Origin: SYFY01 sp031385325
GTDB taxonomy: Bacteria > Pseudomonadota > Gammaproteobacteria > Pseudomonadales > Azotimanducaceae
Direction: 5' to 3'
DNA: 64,000 nucleotides
Assembly (NCBI GenBank): GCA_031385325.1
Contig: JANNBJ010000123.1
Span: 1 to 64,000 of the forward strand
This document shows positions 17,982 through 26,120 of the stretch, in pieces. The stretch's first letter is position 1; each line of letters opens with the position of its first letter. The position numbers and the translations under genes are program-made. The notes beneath the pieces were generated by a model that saw nothing but the letters and a program-made list of their open reading frames with translations, made no database searches and had not been told where the DNA came from.

Positions 17982-18490
17982 GCCGCTGGCAACGCCTCGC
18001 GAACAGTTCGCTCGGTCGAGCGTATCTTGATCGAAGCGACTCAGATCGCCGATCGATAGCCATCCTGGCAATCGTCATTGGGCTGGCCCTGGCATGGTTG
18101 CTGTTGTGGAAACCCGTGTCCGATTGGCATCTCGATGCCGTGTCTCGTCTTGCCGTCTCACAGTCGACACTTGACTATGTGCGTACCAACGAGGCGGTGG
18201 CCAGACGACTGTCCGAGCAAGGTTCCGGAGCACAGGAATCCTCACTCATTCCAGTGATCACCCGTGCCGCCAACGCCCAGCAACTCACGCTCAACCGCCT
18301 GCAGCCGGAGGAAGGCGGCGTATTGAATGTGGTCCTGGAAGGGCAACCGTTCGACAAGGTCTACCAATGGATCAGTCAGCTTGAACAAAACAACGGCGTG
18401 CGCGCACGCTGGGTGAGCATTCGCAGTGAAGATCGGACCGGTTATGTGAATGCACAGATCCGCTTTGTTGCTGCGACTCCCGCTCTGTAG
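17978..18490 (+). CDS. gspM: Type II secretion protein GspM
   Basis: Single-pass inner-membrane partner of GspL, 170 aa. It starts at GTG within the gspL stop. The membrane segment is at about 23-42 (IAILAIVIGLALAWLLLWKP); the periplasmic domain includes SLIPVITRAANAQQLTLNRL, then FDKVYQWISQLEQNNGVRAR. It ends the gsp run; no gspN follows. Position and topology make the call firm even though the family is weakly conserved. Confidence 0.9.
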   Translation: MSRWQRLANSSLGRAYLDRSDSDRRSIAILAIVIGLALAWLLLWKPVSDWHLDAVSRLAVSQSTLDYVRTNEAVARRLSEQGSGAQESSLIPVITRAANAQQLTLNRLQPEEGGVLNVVLEGQPFDKVYQWISQLEQNNGVRARWVSIRSEDRTGYVNAQIRFVAATPAL

Positions 18491-18635
18491 CTGGCAGTCC
18501 CGGGCGCTGAACCAACACTTACAAGTCACTAACAGCTTTCCAGACGGTGGGCTGGCTCGCGTGATCCTCATCACAGATGCGTTTGACTCGGCTTCATACA
18601 CTGCCTGCGACTCGGGACATACCAGAGGCGCTGGG

Positions 18636-19247
18636 ATGGATCGCTCCGTTGATCCGCATCGTCCCATATTGACGATGCATGACCTGGTCACAGTGGAAGT
18701 GACAGGATTGATGGAAGGATTCTATTCAAATCTCGAGGACGGCTTGTTCGAACTCGCGTACCGCAATACAGATCATGAATATCAGCGGTACTGTTTCGAA
18801 CTCATGCGCGAACTGCGTTACCGACGACCTTTGCTGATGTCGACTTTCACTTCGAGCCTGAAGGACGCCGTTGGTCAGTGGTTTGCATCGGACGACCTTG
18901 TTCGCCCGGAGCTTGAGCCCGAACTCGAATCTCTGGCCGACTCCATGTCACGCAAATGCATAGCGCACTTCAGCGGCTTGCTTGGTGGGTTGAGTCGAAG
19001 AACGGCGGGTATTACCGGTGTCACTCATGCCCTGGAGACACTGCCTATTGGCCCGGTGCAGATATCGCGACATTTTGTGTCGTCGTGCCGGCGCATCGAA
19101 TTCGAGCCATCGTCAATCCTCGTCGTACGAGAGTTATTTCTCAGATTCGTGCTTGATCGACTGGGATCAGTTTATGGTCGTTGCAACCAGGTGTTGAATC
19201 CTGAAGCTGGCGCGGACGCGGTACCTGTGCTTCTGGCTCTCGCTTGA
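18636..19247 (+). CDS. DUF1631-like cytoplasmic protein
   Basis: A 203-aa protein of unknown role. ATG 18636 is preferred over the open frame from 18450, which overlaps gspM. The segments YQRYCFELMRELRYRRPLLM, then PIGPVQISRHFVSSCRRIEF and RELFLRFVLDRLGSVYGRCN, resemble the start of the DUF1631 family (YF..MRELR; NP.GP..L...F; LYKLFDRYV...LGSLY). Normal DUF1631 proteins are several times longer, so this is a short N-terminal-like version. It ends 10 bases from the convergent gene. No link to secretion is known. Confidence 0.6.
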   Translation: MDRSVDPHRPILTMHDLVTVEVTGLMEGFYSNLEDGLFELAYRNTDHEYQRYCFELMRELRYRRPLLMSTFTSSLKDAVGQWFASDDLVRPELEPELESLADSMSRKCIAHFSGLLGGLSRRTAGITGVTHALETLPIGPVQISRHFVSSCRRIEFEPSSILVVRELFLRFVLDRLGSVYGRCNQVLNPEAGADAVPVLLALA

Positions 19248-19257
19248 AAGAACCGAC

Positions 19258-20406
19258 TTAATCAGTTTGTTTTGTCTGCGCGTGCTGGTGTTCGATTGTC
19301 TGAGCTATCTGAGGTTGCTCGCCTGCATGCGAAGCAGGCCCATTGATCAATGACTTTCCCGCTCTGCCACTTTCTGTATGAACGACTGCGATTCGTGTTT
19401 TCTCGTGGTCGCGCTGCAGTGACAAGTAGTCGCCATTGATATTGTATTGAACATGATTTTGCCTGGCCTTGAACGGGGTTCCGAATCGACTTGTAAGCGC
19501 CTCGGTCAGTAGATCAAAGTCGATTTCCTTGAATTCACCGACCAGACGAACTGGATAGCCACCGTCAGCAAGTTCCAGCTCGTAGGTAGCCTTGTCAAAG
19601 GGCGGGGAGAGTCGAAGCCCCGCATAGGTGATCTTCTGTGCGATCGGAAATGACTGATGATCGGGTATCGGGACATCAAACAAGAGACCAAATGCGCCCA
19701 TTAGACTGTTGTCATTTCCCGGCAGGAGTCGATTTGCATGGGCTATCAGATCCAATCTGACTCGTTCGATCGCAGCTTCATTTAATACTGCCAGATGCTC
19801 ACTCCACTGCCGGATTCGTGCGGGATCCGAGTAAAGCAGGTATCCCGATTTTCCGCAGGTAAGAGCTATCTGACGGTTGCCGATCATCCAGCTTCGAATC
19901 GATCCGAATGACTGCAATGCGTTTCCGGAAGACGCAACGTTTTGACCGTCGAGGTGATATTTATGGGTGATCGAGCGGTCGAGAAAAGCTGTTAGCTCAT
20001 CACATGGACCTGGCAACAGCGCCGCGATCATCGCAACTTCACCTTGGGTGCTCTGGAGCAGATAAAATCGCATGCCGCTTGAACGCAGCTTTGGCGAGAG
20101 TACAGAGGGTTCAAAGTGACGCCACCCAATAGATGCGATGCGCATATCCGCTGGAAGGATCGATGCTATTTTATCCGCACCAGCAACGGTGTTGTACAAG
20201 ACAATCGGGATCGGAGAGCCATCGAGAGTAGCTCCGGTGAGTAGAGAATCTGGCGATTTGCCAAACTCAATCCCGAATGCACTGTCGACAGCCTGAGTTT
20301 CCTCCGCCTCGACCACATGCGCTGGCTGAATCGATAACAGAACAGCACACAGCGGGAGGATCAGTTTCAACAAATAAAGCGGCCGAGTTCCTGGCGTCGT
20401 TTGCAC
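19258..20406 (-). CDS. Exported protein of unknown function
   Basis: About 382 aa. GTG 20406 is chosen because GGAG lies 5 bases upstream; an ATG at 20427 would add seven residues and has no ribosome site. A signal peptide (LYLLKLILPLCAVLLSIQPA) precedes a soluble domain. Visible segments are SAFGIEFGKSPDSLL, LLPGPCDELTAFLDRSI, QIALTCGKSGYLLYSDPAR and a repeat-like later part with YELELADGGYPVRLVGEFK, then FDLLTEALTSRFGTPF. The pair 'GIxFG.SPxxL... / ...L...LT.RFG' is seen in periplasmic proteins that follow a heavy-metal or lipid theme, but I do not recognise a family. The C-terminal 40 residues are Gln/His-rich. It overlaps the small lipoprotein gene by 40 bases and is probably co-transcribed with it. 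Confidence 0.65.
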   Translation of the reverse strand: MQTTPGTRPLYLLKLILPLCAVLLSIQPAHVVEAEETQAVDSAFGIEFGKSPDSLLTGATLDGSPIPIVLYNTVAGADKIASILPADMRIASIGWRHFEPSVLSPKLRSSGMRFYLLQSTQGEVAMIAALLPGPCDELTAFLDRSITHKYHLDGQNVASSGNALQSFGSIRSWMIGNRQIALTCGKSGYLLYSDPARIRQWSEHLAVLNEAAIERVRLDLIAHANRLLPGNDNSLMGAFGLLFDVPIPDHQSFPIAQKITYAGLRLSPPFDKATYELELADGGYPVRLVGEFKEIDFDLLTEALTSRFGTPFKARQNHVQYNINGDYLSLQRDHEKTRIAVVHTESGRAGKSLINGPASHAGEQPQIAQTIEHQHAQTKQTD

Positions 20407-20597
20407 TCTTTCTCCACGTTTCCGCATTGGATCGCCATGCCGGGGTTCATTTCTCCCCCTTTTGCACATTCGCTGGCTTGCTCCTTGAGATTTGTATCGG
20501 TAACCGAGTCCATCGCACTTCCGCACGCTCCAGCAAACATCAACAAAGCCGTCAGGCAGACACACCGTACGCGCCACTGCGCTGTGGTACTTTCCAT
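20367..20597 (-). CDS. Small cysteine-rich lipoprotein
   Basis: A 76-aa protein with a strong ribosome site (TGAGGA, 6 bases before ATG). The leader CLTALLMFAGAC forms a lipobox with Cys25, so the mature protein is about 52 aa and lipid-anchored. It holds three more cysteines (ASECAKGGEMNPGMAIQC, EKECKRRQ, and a C-terminal IC). Its 3' end overlaps the start of the exported protein gene in another frame, and the two are likely one operon. No function is known. The 248 bases upstream (20598-20845) hold a hairpin CTGCTGC/GCAGCAG near 20780 but no convincing gene. Confidence 0.6.
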   Translation of the reverse strand: MESTTAQWRVRCVCLTALLMFAGACGSAMDSVTDTNLKEQASECAKGGEMNPGMAIQCGNVEKECKRRQELGRFIC

Positions 20598-20845
20598 GTT
20601 TGTTCCTCAGCTTACCGGCGGAAGATGAGAGACTCTTCCCATACTTGCCAACATCCGTTTACATCAAGCGTAGACACCACAGTGAAGTTATCGGCCGGCA
20701 AGGACGTCCATTGAGTTCCGCTGTTGCGGAAGTCGACATTTTTTGGCTGAGGAAGGTCACAGCGCAGGCAGAGGAGGGCTGCTGCAGGTAACGCAGCAGA
20801 ACGTGCAGGGGGAGGAAAACTCTCTTTATTCGATTCTTTTTTCAA

Positions 20846-21313
20846 CTATGGGGACTGATCCTTAGCAGAATGGTCAGGCGTCCGCTCCTCGGGTTTGCCC
20901 CGCTGGCGGACGACTTTGTCGAGCTGACTGCCGATGTGGGTTCCGACATGTTTCAGCTGGGGATTGCTGTGCAGCTCGGCAAACACCTTCTTTTGCAGGG
21001 GTTCGAGCAGCTTGTCAGCCGTGTCACCCTGTTGGTGTCCGAACAGATTGATCCAGGCTTCCGTGCGCCGGCCAAACTGAAGAACCGATTCCAACGGGCG
21101 ATCTGCGTCTGGACCACCACGAACAATTCCGACTGTGCCGGCAATCAACGAAACGGGAACCAGTACAACATCACGAATTCCGTCCATCACCAACTTGAGT
21201 TGAAAGACCATCAATCGCCACAGCAGATGCGCCCGAGTCAGACTCCCAGGAACCATGAGGGCTTGAGACTGATCTACTGTTTCTTCGGCCTTGGGTTCAT
21301 CCGGATTATCCAT
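20846..21313 (-). CDS. Small membrane-associated protein of the polysaccharide locus
   Basis: A 155-aa protein read from ATG 21313, three bases after the sugar transferase stop, so it is probably translated from the same mRNA. The first 25 residues are acidic. A hydrophobic region at about 40-65 (IRDVVLVPVSLIAGTVGIVRGG) could be one membrane segment or a re-entrant hairpin, after an amphipathic LLWRLMVFQLKLVMD. A charged C-terminal tail with LQKKVFAELHSNPQLKHVG follows. I do not recognise the family. Its place directly behind a phosphoglycosyl transferase suggests a helper in glycan assembly, which is inference. Confidence 0.6.
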   Translation of the reverse strand: MDNPDEPKAEETVDQSQALMVPGSLTRAHLLWRLMVFQLKLVMDGIRDVVLVPVSLIAGTVGIVRGGPDADRPLESVLQFGRRTEAWINLFGHQQGDTADKLLEPLQKKVFAELHSNPQLKHVGTHIGSQLDKVVRQRGKPEERTPDHSAKDQSP

Positions 21314-21315
21314 GA

Positions 21316-22719
21316 TCAACGTGCCCCTTCACCAACCAGTACCACTTCTACAGTCTGCAGCATAATGATCAGATCCAGAAACAGACTCTGATTCTTGAGG
21401 TAGTACAAATCGTATTGCAGCTTTTCCTTGGCATCGGAAACGGTGGTGCCATAGGGATAACAAAGCTGTGCCCACCCAGTTATGCCCGGTTTGATGCGAT
21501 GTCGCTGCTCATAGTAGGGGATCTCTCTGGCAAACCGGGCTACGTGAACCGGCTGCTCTGGACGAGGCCCGACAAAACTCATTTCTCCACGAAGCACATT
21601 AAACAGTTGCGGTAACTCATCAATCCGCGCCTTGCGTATGAAGCGGCCAACTCGGGTCACTCGAGGGTCATTATGCAGCGCAAATTCGCTGTCGTTGTCG
21701 GTCACATCGGGACGCATGCTGCGGAACTTGTAGACACGAAAACCGATAGCCCCCCGGCCGACTCTTTCTTGCCGATACAGCACGCTGTGTTGCCCGCGAC
21801 TTTCAAGAAATATACACATCGCTGTGAGCAACATGATCGGCATGGTCAACACCACCATCACTGAGGCTGCGACGATGTCAAAAACGCGCTTGTTGATGCT
21901 GCGCAGCCGATTCGTAACAAATCCGTCGGAGAACGCAAGCCAGGTTGGCCGCAGGATATCGACGTCGAGTTTGCAGGCTTCTCGCTCGAAAAATTCCTGA
22001 ACATCGCACACTTCAATGCCAGACAGACGACAGTCAACAAGATCATCGACAGGGACTGTGCGGTCCTCTTCGTAACCATCGACGGCGACCACGATTTCAT
22101 CAATCTTCTGTTCGCGGCAAAAATCCAGCAGGGAGGAGGGTGGTGATATCACGGGCACATCGTGATCGCGGACAACATTCTTGGCCGGATCCAGATCTAT
22201 GAAACCGAGCAGTACAAACGCTCGACGGTCAGCCCTCCGTCTCATTCTGGTGGCAATCTTCAGGGCACGTCGGCCGGCGCCCAGTACGATGATCCGGCTC
22301 TTCAGCGCATCTTCAGACAGGAACAGGAACACGAACCACCGAAAGATAACCAGTGCCGCGAAGCCTTCAATGACCGACAGAACAAGCACGCCGCGGGGCA
22401 TCGCCAGTTGAGGCAAAAAGAGGTAAGCAACCAGAATGAGGACGGTGCCAAGAAGAAAGATCGCAACCGCCGTACGCAGGGTCATCCCGGTCAGTCCTTC
22501 GCGTATGCGCGACTCGTAAACTCCCATGGCGGCCATGGCCCCGACAATCGTGAATCCGAAAAACACTGAGGTCGGAAGCCAATTCTGCAAATCGGGTAAA
22601 AACTGATAGCGGCTGAAAAAACCCAGATATCCGCAGAGCGTCAGTAGAAAAACCTCAGCACCAGCCATGTACAGAAACGGCGTGTGGATGTAATGGCGCA
22701 GCACGCGAATATGCGGCAT
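21316..22719 (-). CDS. Polyprenyl-phosphate sugar-1-phosphate transferase (PEP-CTERM/EpsB-like type)
   Basis: A 467-aa polyisoprenyl-phosphate hexose-1-phosphate transferase, which starts polysaccharide repeat units on undecaprenyl phosphate at the inner membrane. It has four N-terminal membrane segments (first 125 aa), a CoA-binding-like Rossmann domain (RIIVLGAGRRALKIATRMRR) and a C-terminal catalytic domain with RVFDIVAASVMVVLTMPIML, VLYRQERVGRGAIGFRVYKF, RVTRVGRFIRKARIDELPQL, FNVLRGEMSFVGPRPEQP and RHRIKPGITGWAQL. The DLYYLKNQSLFLDLIIMLQT ending is what I know from the transferases of PEP-CTERM (XrtA) loci. A second such enzyme is encoded at 43096-44502. The start overlaps an upstream TGA (TGATG). 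Confidence 0.92.
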   Translation of the reverse strand: MPHIRVLRHYIHTPFLYMAGAEVFLLTLCGYLGFFSRYQFLPDLQNWLPTSVFFGFTIVGAMAAMGVYESRIREGLTGMTLRTAVAIFLLGTVLILVAYLFLPQLAMPRGVLVLSVIEGFAALVIFRWFVFLFLSEDALKSRIIVLGAGRRALKIATRMRRRADRRAFVLLGFIDLDPAKNVVRDHDVPVISPPSSLLDFCREQKIDEIVVAVDGYEEDRTVPVDDLVDCRLSGIEVCDVQEFFEREACKLDVDILRPTWLAFSDGFVTNRLRSINKRVFDIVAASVMVVLTMPIMLLTAMCIFLESRGQHSVLYRQERVGRGAIGFRVYKFRSMRPDVTDNDSEFALHNDPRVTRVGRFIRKARIDELPQLFNVLRGEMSFVGPRPEQPVHVARFAREIPYYEQRHRIKPGITGWAQLCYPYGTTVSDAKEKLQYDLYYLKNQSLFLDLIIMLQTVEVVLVGEGAR

Positions 22720-22886
22720 CAGGAAACCTGTTCAATCCAGTAGGTACGTCCCGAAACATCGTCAATCACGAGATCGGGGCAGTCGGTCATTCTCCGGGTA
22801 AATCCTGACGTGCGCCACACGGGGTTTGATGGCGTGACCCAGAACAGGGGTGCCTTCAATGAAGTTCGATTCGCTCTACGAAACCT

Positions 22887-22913
22887 CTTATATTTAACAT
22901 AATATATATTATG
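22887..22913. promoter_or_regulatory. AT-rich island, likely promoter region
   Basis: A run of A/T with a single C (TTATATTTAACATAATATATATTAT) in DNA that is otherwise clearly GC-rich. It contains several possible -10 elements on both strands and lies between the minus-strand sugar transferase (start 22719) and a possible plus-strand gene (22940). Nothing else convincing fills 22720-22939. Confidence 0.5.
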
Positions 22914-22939
22914 CGTCATTTAGGTCGACAAGCGTCACT

Positions 22940-23218
22940 GTGACTCCGCGCGCGGCATTCGCTCGGTGGACCATCGACAATCCGTCCATGCACGAAACCG
23001 ATCCCATCGAACTTGAACTCAAATCAGAAGCTGAGCGTATGAGCGTCCGCTTCTCTGGCGCCCCCGTGGTCATTGTGCTGGCTGGCGATAAATCAGCTGA
23101 CATCCCACGCACGATCACAACGTCTGCTTCCTCGACGCCACTTCGGTTGCGGGACCTGCTAGGCATCCTGCAGACAGCAATCCAGACCGAAAGCTGGAAG
23201 CACTTCAGAAACTGGTGA
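22940..23218 (+). CDS. Possible small protein, uncertain
   Basis: A 92-aa frame beginning at GTG 22940, with an alternative ATG inside (MHETDPIELELKSEAERMSV). Codon choice looks like that of neighbouring genes and the product contains a plausible strand-helix pattern (VVIVLAGDKSADIP; LRLRDLLGILQTAIQ). The tail overlaps the end of the convergent MAPEG gene by 14 bases. The minus-strand frame over the same bases has an implausible Cys/Arg-rich product. No homologue comes to mind and there is no clear ribosome site, so treat it as a hypothesis. Confidence 0.35.
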   Translation: MTPRAAFARWTIDNPSMHETDPIELELKSEAERMSVRFSGAPVVIVLAGDKSADIPRTITTSASSTPLRLRDLLGILQTAIQTESWKHFRNW

Positions 23219-23600
23219 AGTTCTTTTCGCCACTGGTCAAAGCCGCCAGCGCCAGATACGCGTTGGTTAGCGCGAGCATCAGGATGACCACCCAGGTTGC
23301 CAGCAATGCAGGCATCGATTGGCCTGACCACTTGCCTAACTGACGAACCAGCGCACGGACGTGAACAACCTTGGCGGCGACCAACAACATGGCGCACACA
23401 TGCAGCCAGATAGTAGGTGCACCAAGCAGTTCTCCAAGCAACAACATCAGCAATGCCGTCGGCGCGTCGCCTGCAATCTCCGATCTGTGCATCAACGGTA
23501 TGCGCAACGTTCTTGCGAAAATCCATGCGCGCCATTGAGCCCATGCCAACAACAGCACCAGCACGCTCGAATATAGGGATGTGATCACTGGCACGGTCAT
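23205..23600 (-). CDS. MAPEG-family membrane protein
   Basis: A 131-aa protein with four predicted membrane helices. The pattern RTLRIPLMHRSEIAGDAPTA, then LLMLLLGELLGAPTIWLH and LLVAAKVVHVRAL follows the membrane-associated eicosanoid/glutathione (MAPEG) family (D-N/A...LL..LEL.GA...WLH......R..HA). Bacterial members are often of unknown substrate; some are glutathione transferases. The starting ATG (23600) faces away from the sulfotransferase gene. Its link to the surrounding polysaccharide genes is not evident. Confidence 0.72.
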   Translation of the reverse strand: MTVPVITSLYSSVLVLLLAWAQWRAWIFARTLRIPLMHRSEIAGDAPTALLMLLLGELLGAPTIWLHVCAMLLVAAKVVHVRALVRQLGKWSGQSMPALLATWVVILMLALTNAYLALAALTSGEKNFTSF

Positions 23601-23750
23601 GTTGCGGGAAGCTGGTCAGACTCTCTCATGTAACGTGTTTGGCCTGGCAGTGTAAAACCTGATGGATGGACTTGCCGGCGACCGCGTCTCATCAATGGTA
23701 ATGCGCAGTGCTTTGCCACCGTTGAGTGGATTGTCAAAAGGAAGTTGCTT

Positions 23751-24563
23751 ATGACCCTGCCGACTGGAAGCGGACTGAAGAACACCATCGTCATTGGCAT
23801 GCCTCGCTCCGGGACCAGCATGACCGCAGCCATTTTCGCCAGACAAGGATATTTCCTTGCAGCTGACACCGACGAAGAACTGCGCCCAGGCGATGAACAT
23901 AATCCTGCAGGGTACTTTGAAGCCGCAGGCCTCGTTGATCGTAACGTGCACTTGTTCAGACGGGTTGGCTATACCGCTCACAATTCCTGGCTGTTCCAGC
24001 CGATCACGGATCAACAAGCTGACCAGCTACACCTGCTTGAGCGTACACACACCGACGCTCAATTCGTCAGTACCTATGAACAACACTCACCCTGGTTGTG
24101 GAAAGATCCCCGCCTCTGTTACACGCTCGGCTATTGGTGGCCGCTGCTCAACCCTGATACCACGCGTGTCCTGGTGTTACGCCGAAGACCAGAGGAAACA
24201 TGGAACAGCTTTCTCCGCCTGGATTGGCGCGAATACGATGAGGACGCACGCGCTGATGTCTACCAGAGAATCAATCATCATCTGTCAGCTGCGATGCAAA
24301 CCATCGAACGATTGGCTATTCCTCATATCGTGGTGAACTACGACGAATATTCCGAGGCGCCACTCGAAGTGGCCGACCGTATCAACGGGTGTATGGGTCT
24401 GCAGTTGGACGTCGACGCACTGGGCTTTGATGGAAGCCTGAACTCAACTACCCTGCCTCGCCGGTTAGGTACGTTTATTCAAAAGCAGCGCTCAAGATTG
24501 GGGGCATTGTTACCCAGGCCTGAACGCGCGGCTAAACAGGCCGGTCGGAGCTCAGCGGCTTGA
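23751..24563 (+). CDS. Sulfotransferase family protein
   Basis: A 270-aa PAPS-type sulfotransferase. The 5'-phosphosulfate-binding loop is VIGMPRSGTSMTAAIFARQG, and the KDPRLCYTLGYWWPLL segment followed by RVLVLRRRPEETWNSFLR matches the conserved R.P.....S strand and 3'-phosphate site. ATG 23751 has AGGA upstream at good spacing. It is the only plus-strand gene inside the polysaccharide region and its end overlaps the ligase gene tail by 12 bases. It probably sulfates a sugar or lipid; the acceptor is unknown. A second, unrelated-looking sulfotransferase sits at 42126-43094. Confidence 0.85.
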   Translation: MTLPTGSGLKNTIVIGMPRSGTSMTAAIFARQGYFLAADTDEELRPGDEHNPAGYFEAAGLVDRNVHLFRRVGYTAHNSWLFQPITDQQADQLHLLERTHTDAQFVSTYEQHSPWLWKDPRLCYTLGYWWPLLNPDTTRVLVLRRRPEETWNSFLRLDWREYDEDARADVYQRINHHLSAAMQTIERLAIPHIVVNYDEYSEAPLEVADRINGCMGLQLDVDALGFDGSLNSTTLPRRLGTFIQKQRSRLGALLPRPERAAKQAGRSSAA

Positions 24564-26120
24564 ATCCGCAAACACCATCTGCAAGATTTGCTTGCGATCA
24601 TATTTGCCGTTGGGCGTTCGTGGAAATGGGTCGGTCGTGCATTTCAACGTTCTCGGCAGCATGTATCCGGGCACTGCCTGCTTGAGAAGAGCAAGGACGT
24701 CATTCGAGTGCAATCCTGATCTGGTACTGACCAGAGCGCCGATACCTTCCTGCGCCGCATTCTCTCCACTTTGGAAAACCACAACAGCCTCGTCAACGTC
24801 ATCCAGCGCCTGCAGGTGCGCCTCGATTTCACCCAGTTCGATACGATGACCGAGATATTTGATCTGCTGGTCAGCACGCCCTTGGAACAGTAAGGCGCCA
24901 TCTTCCCGCATACGTACCAGATCTCCAGTGCGATAGAGCCGGTCAGGAAAACGAGACGAAGGATGTTGTACAAAGGCCTGGGCCGTCTTGTCTGCATCTC
25001 CAAGATAGCCGTATCCCACGGATAACCCTCGTACCCAAAGCTCACCTGCGGAACCAGGGGATTGCGAGAGTTCTCCGTTTTCAAGTGCAATGAACACTTC
25101 CATATTCGGTCTCGCCTTGCCAATGGGCACCGGTTCATCGCCAGGCGGCGTAGTTACGACATGATAAGTACAGTCGACGGTGATCTCTGTTGGACCATAC
25201 ATATTGGTGAAGCGAACTTCCGGAAAGAGATTCATCCATGCCGTCAGCACGTCTGGTTGAACCACTTCTCCGGCAAACACCAGTTCGCGAAGCTCTGGAA
25301 ACATACCAGCTCGAAGTCGTCGGGATTTCAACAAAAGTGTCAACACAGAGGGGACACAGAAAAATACTGATATGGCCCGATCCCTGAGCCAGCCAGCCAA
25401 ACGGGGAACCACCGAATTCAATTCTGGCGGCACCAGATGTAACGTCGCGCCCGCAGCAAATGCGGTATAGAGATCAAATGTCGAGTTGTCGAAATACAGC
25501 GGCGCGTGATTGGATATCTGATCCTTGGCGGTGATCTGATATTGATGCACACACCAGTCGATGTAGTCGACCACCGCCTGGTGCGAGATCATGACCCCTT
25601 TTGGATTGCCCGTGGATCCGGACGTGAACAGTACATAAGCAATATCCACTGAAATGGCTTCGTAGCGAATTGGCGTGAGCATCACTTCAACCTGATGAGC
25701 ATCGTCAACGTCGATCAACGTCAATCCGGACACCATGGGCTCATATTCGGTGGTCGACAATTTCGCGCGCCCCGCCCGATTCACCAGCATCAAACCAGAT
25801 CCGCACGCCGCAACGATGCCGGCAACGCGTGCAGCAGGTGACTCGGTATCAATGGGTACGTAGGCTCCATCGTTGCGCAAAACACCCAGTATCGAACAGA
25901 TTGCATCAACACTCTTGGGCATGAACACGGCAACACAATCCGCTCGACGCATGCCGGCAGAGCGCAATCGGTGCGCGATCACCGACGCCGCCTGATCAAC
26001 CTGCAGATAGGTCAGCTGTTCCGATTTACACGTCACCGCGATCTTGGCAGGATCATTGGCAAGCGCTCGATCAAAATAGTGCTGCACAAGCCAGGGTTTA
26101 TGTGGTGCCAGCACGCTCAT
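24552..26120 (-). CDS. Stand-alone amino-acid-type adenylation enzyme (acyl/aminoacyl carrier-protein ligase)
   Basis: A 522-aa ANL-superfamily enzyme with no carrier or condensation domain. Core motifs are A3 YVLFTSGSTGNPKGV (about 162-176), A4 YFDNSTFDLYTAF (D211), A5 TNMYGPTEITVDC, A7 YRTGDLVR, A8 ADQQIKYLGHRIELGEIE and A10 PRTPNGKYDRK with the catalytic Lys. Asp211 aligns with the amino-group-binding Asp of NRPS A domains, so an amino acid is a likelier substrate than a fatty acid. By-eye pocket residues read DNFFVAMVDK, which I cannot match to a known substrate. ATG 26120 has GAGGA upstream; the frame overlaps the hydrolase gene, so it is coupled. It is the last gene of the carrier-protein operon, and similar ligases are known from XrtA/PEP-CTERM loci. 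Confidence 0.85.
   Translation of the reverse strand: MSVLAPHKPWLVQHYFDRALANDPAKIAVTCKSEQLTYLQVDQAASVIAHRLRSAGMRRADCVAVFMPKSVDAICSILGVLRNDGAYVPIDTESPAARVAGIVAACGSGLMLVNRAGRAKLSTTEYEPMVSGLTLIDVDDAHQVEVMLTPIRYEAISVDIAYVLFTSGSTGNPKGVMISHQAVVDYIDWCVHQYQITAKDQISNHAPLYFDNSTFDLYTAFAAGATLHLVPPELNSVVPRLAGWLRDRAISVFFCVPSVLTLLLKSRRLRAGMFPELRELVFAGEVVQPDVLTAWMNLFPEVRFTNMYGPTEITVDCTYHVVTTPPGDEPVPIGKARPNMEVFIALENGELSQSPGSAGELWVRGLSVGYGYLGDADKTAQAFVQHPSSRFPDRLYRTGDLVRMREDGALLFQGRADQQIKYLGHRIELGEIEAHLQALDDVDEAVVVFQSGENAAQEGIGALVSTRSGLHSNDVLALLKQAVPGYMLPRTLKCTTDPFPRTPNGKYDRKQILQMVFADSSR

Noticed and set aside
20770..20800. CTGCTGC/GCAGCAG hairpin as terminator
   Set aside because: No T run follows on either strand.
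20612..20845. A 77-aa minus-strand frame between the small membrane protein and the lipoprotein
   Set aside because: Starts at TTG without a ribosome site, and its start is directly after a stop with no operon spacing; the later half looks coding-like but nothing supports it.
22719..22919. A 66-aa minus-strand frame ending at the sugar transferase start (TGATG)
   Set aside because: Its first 20 residues translate the AT-rich island and it has no ribosome site; the sugar transferase has its own AGG upstream. Only the last 23 residues could be a leader peptide.
22909..23544. A 211-aa minus-strand frame
   Set aside because: It lies across the MAPEG gene in another frame and its product is rich in Cys, Arg and Ser like other shadow frames.
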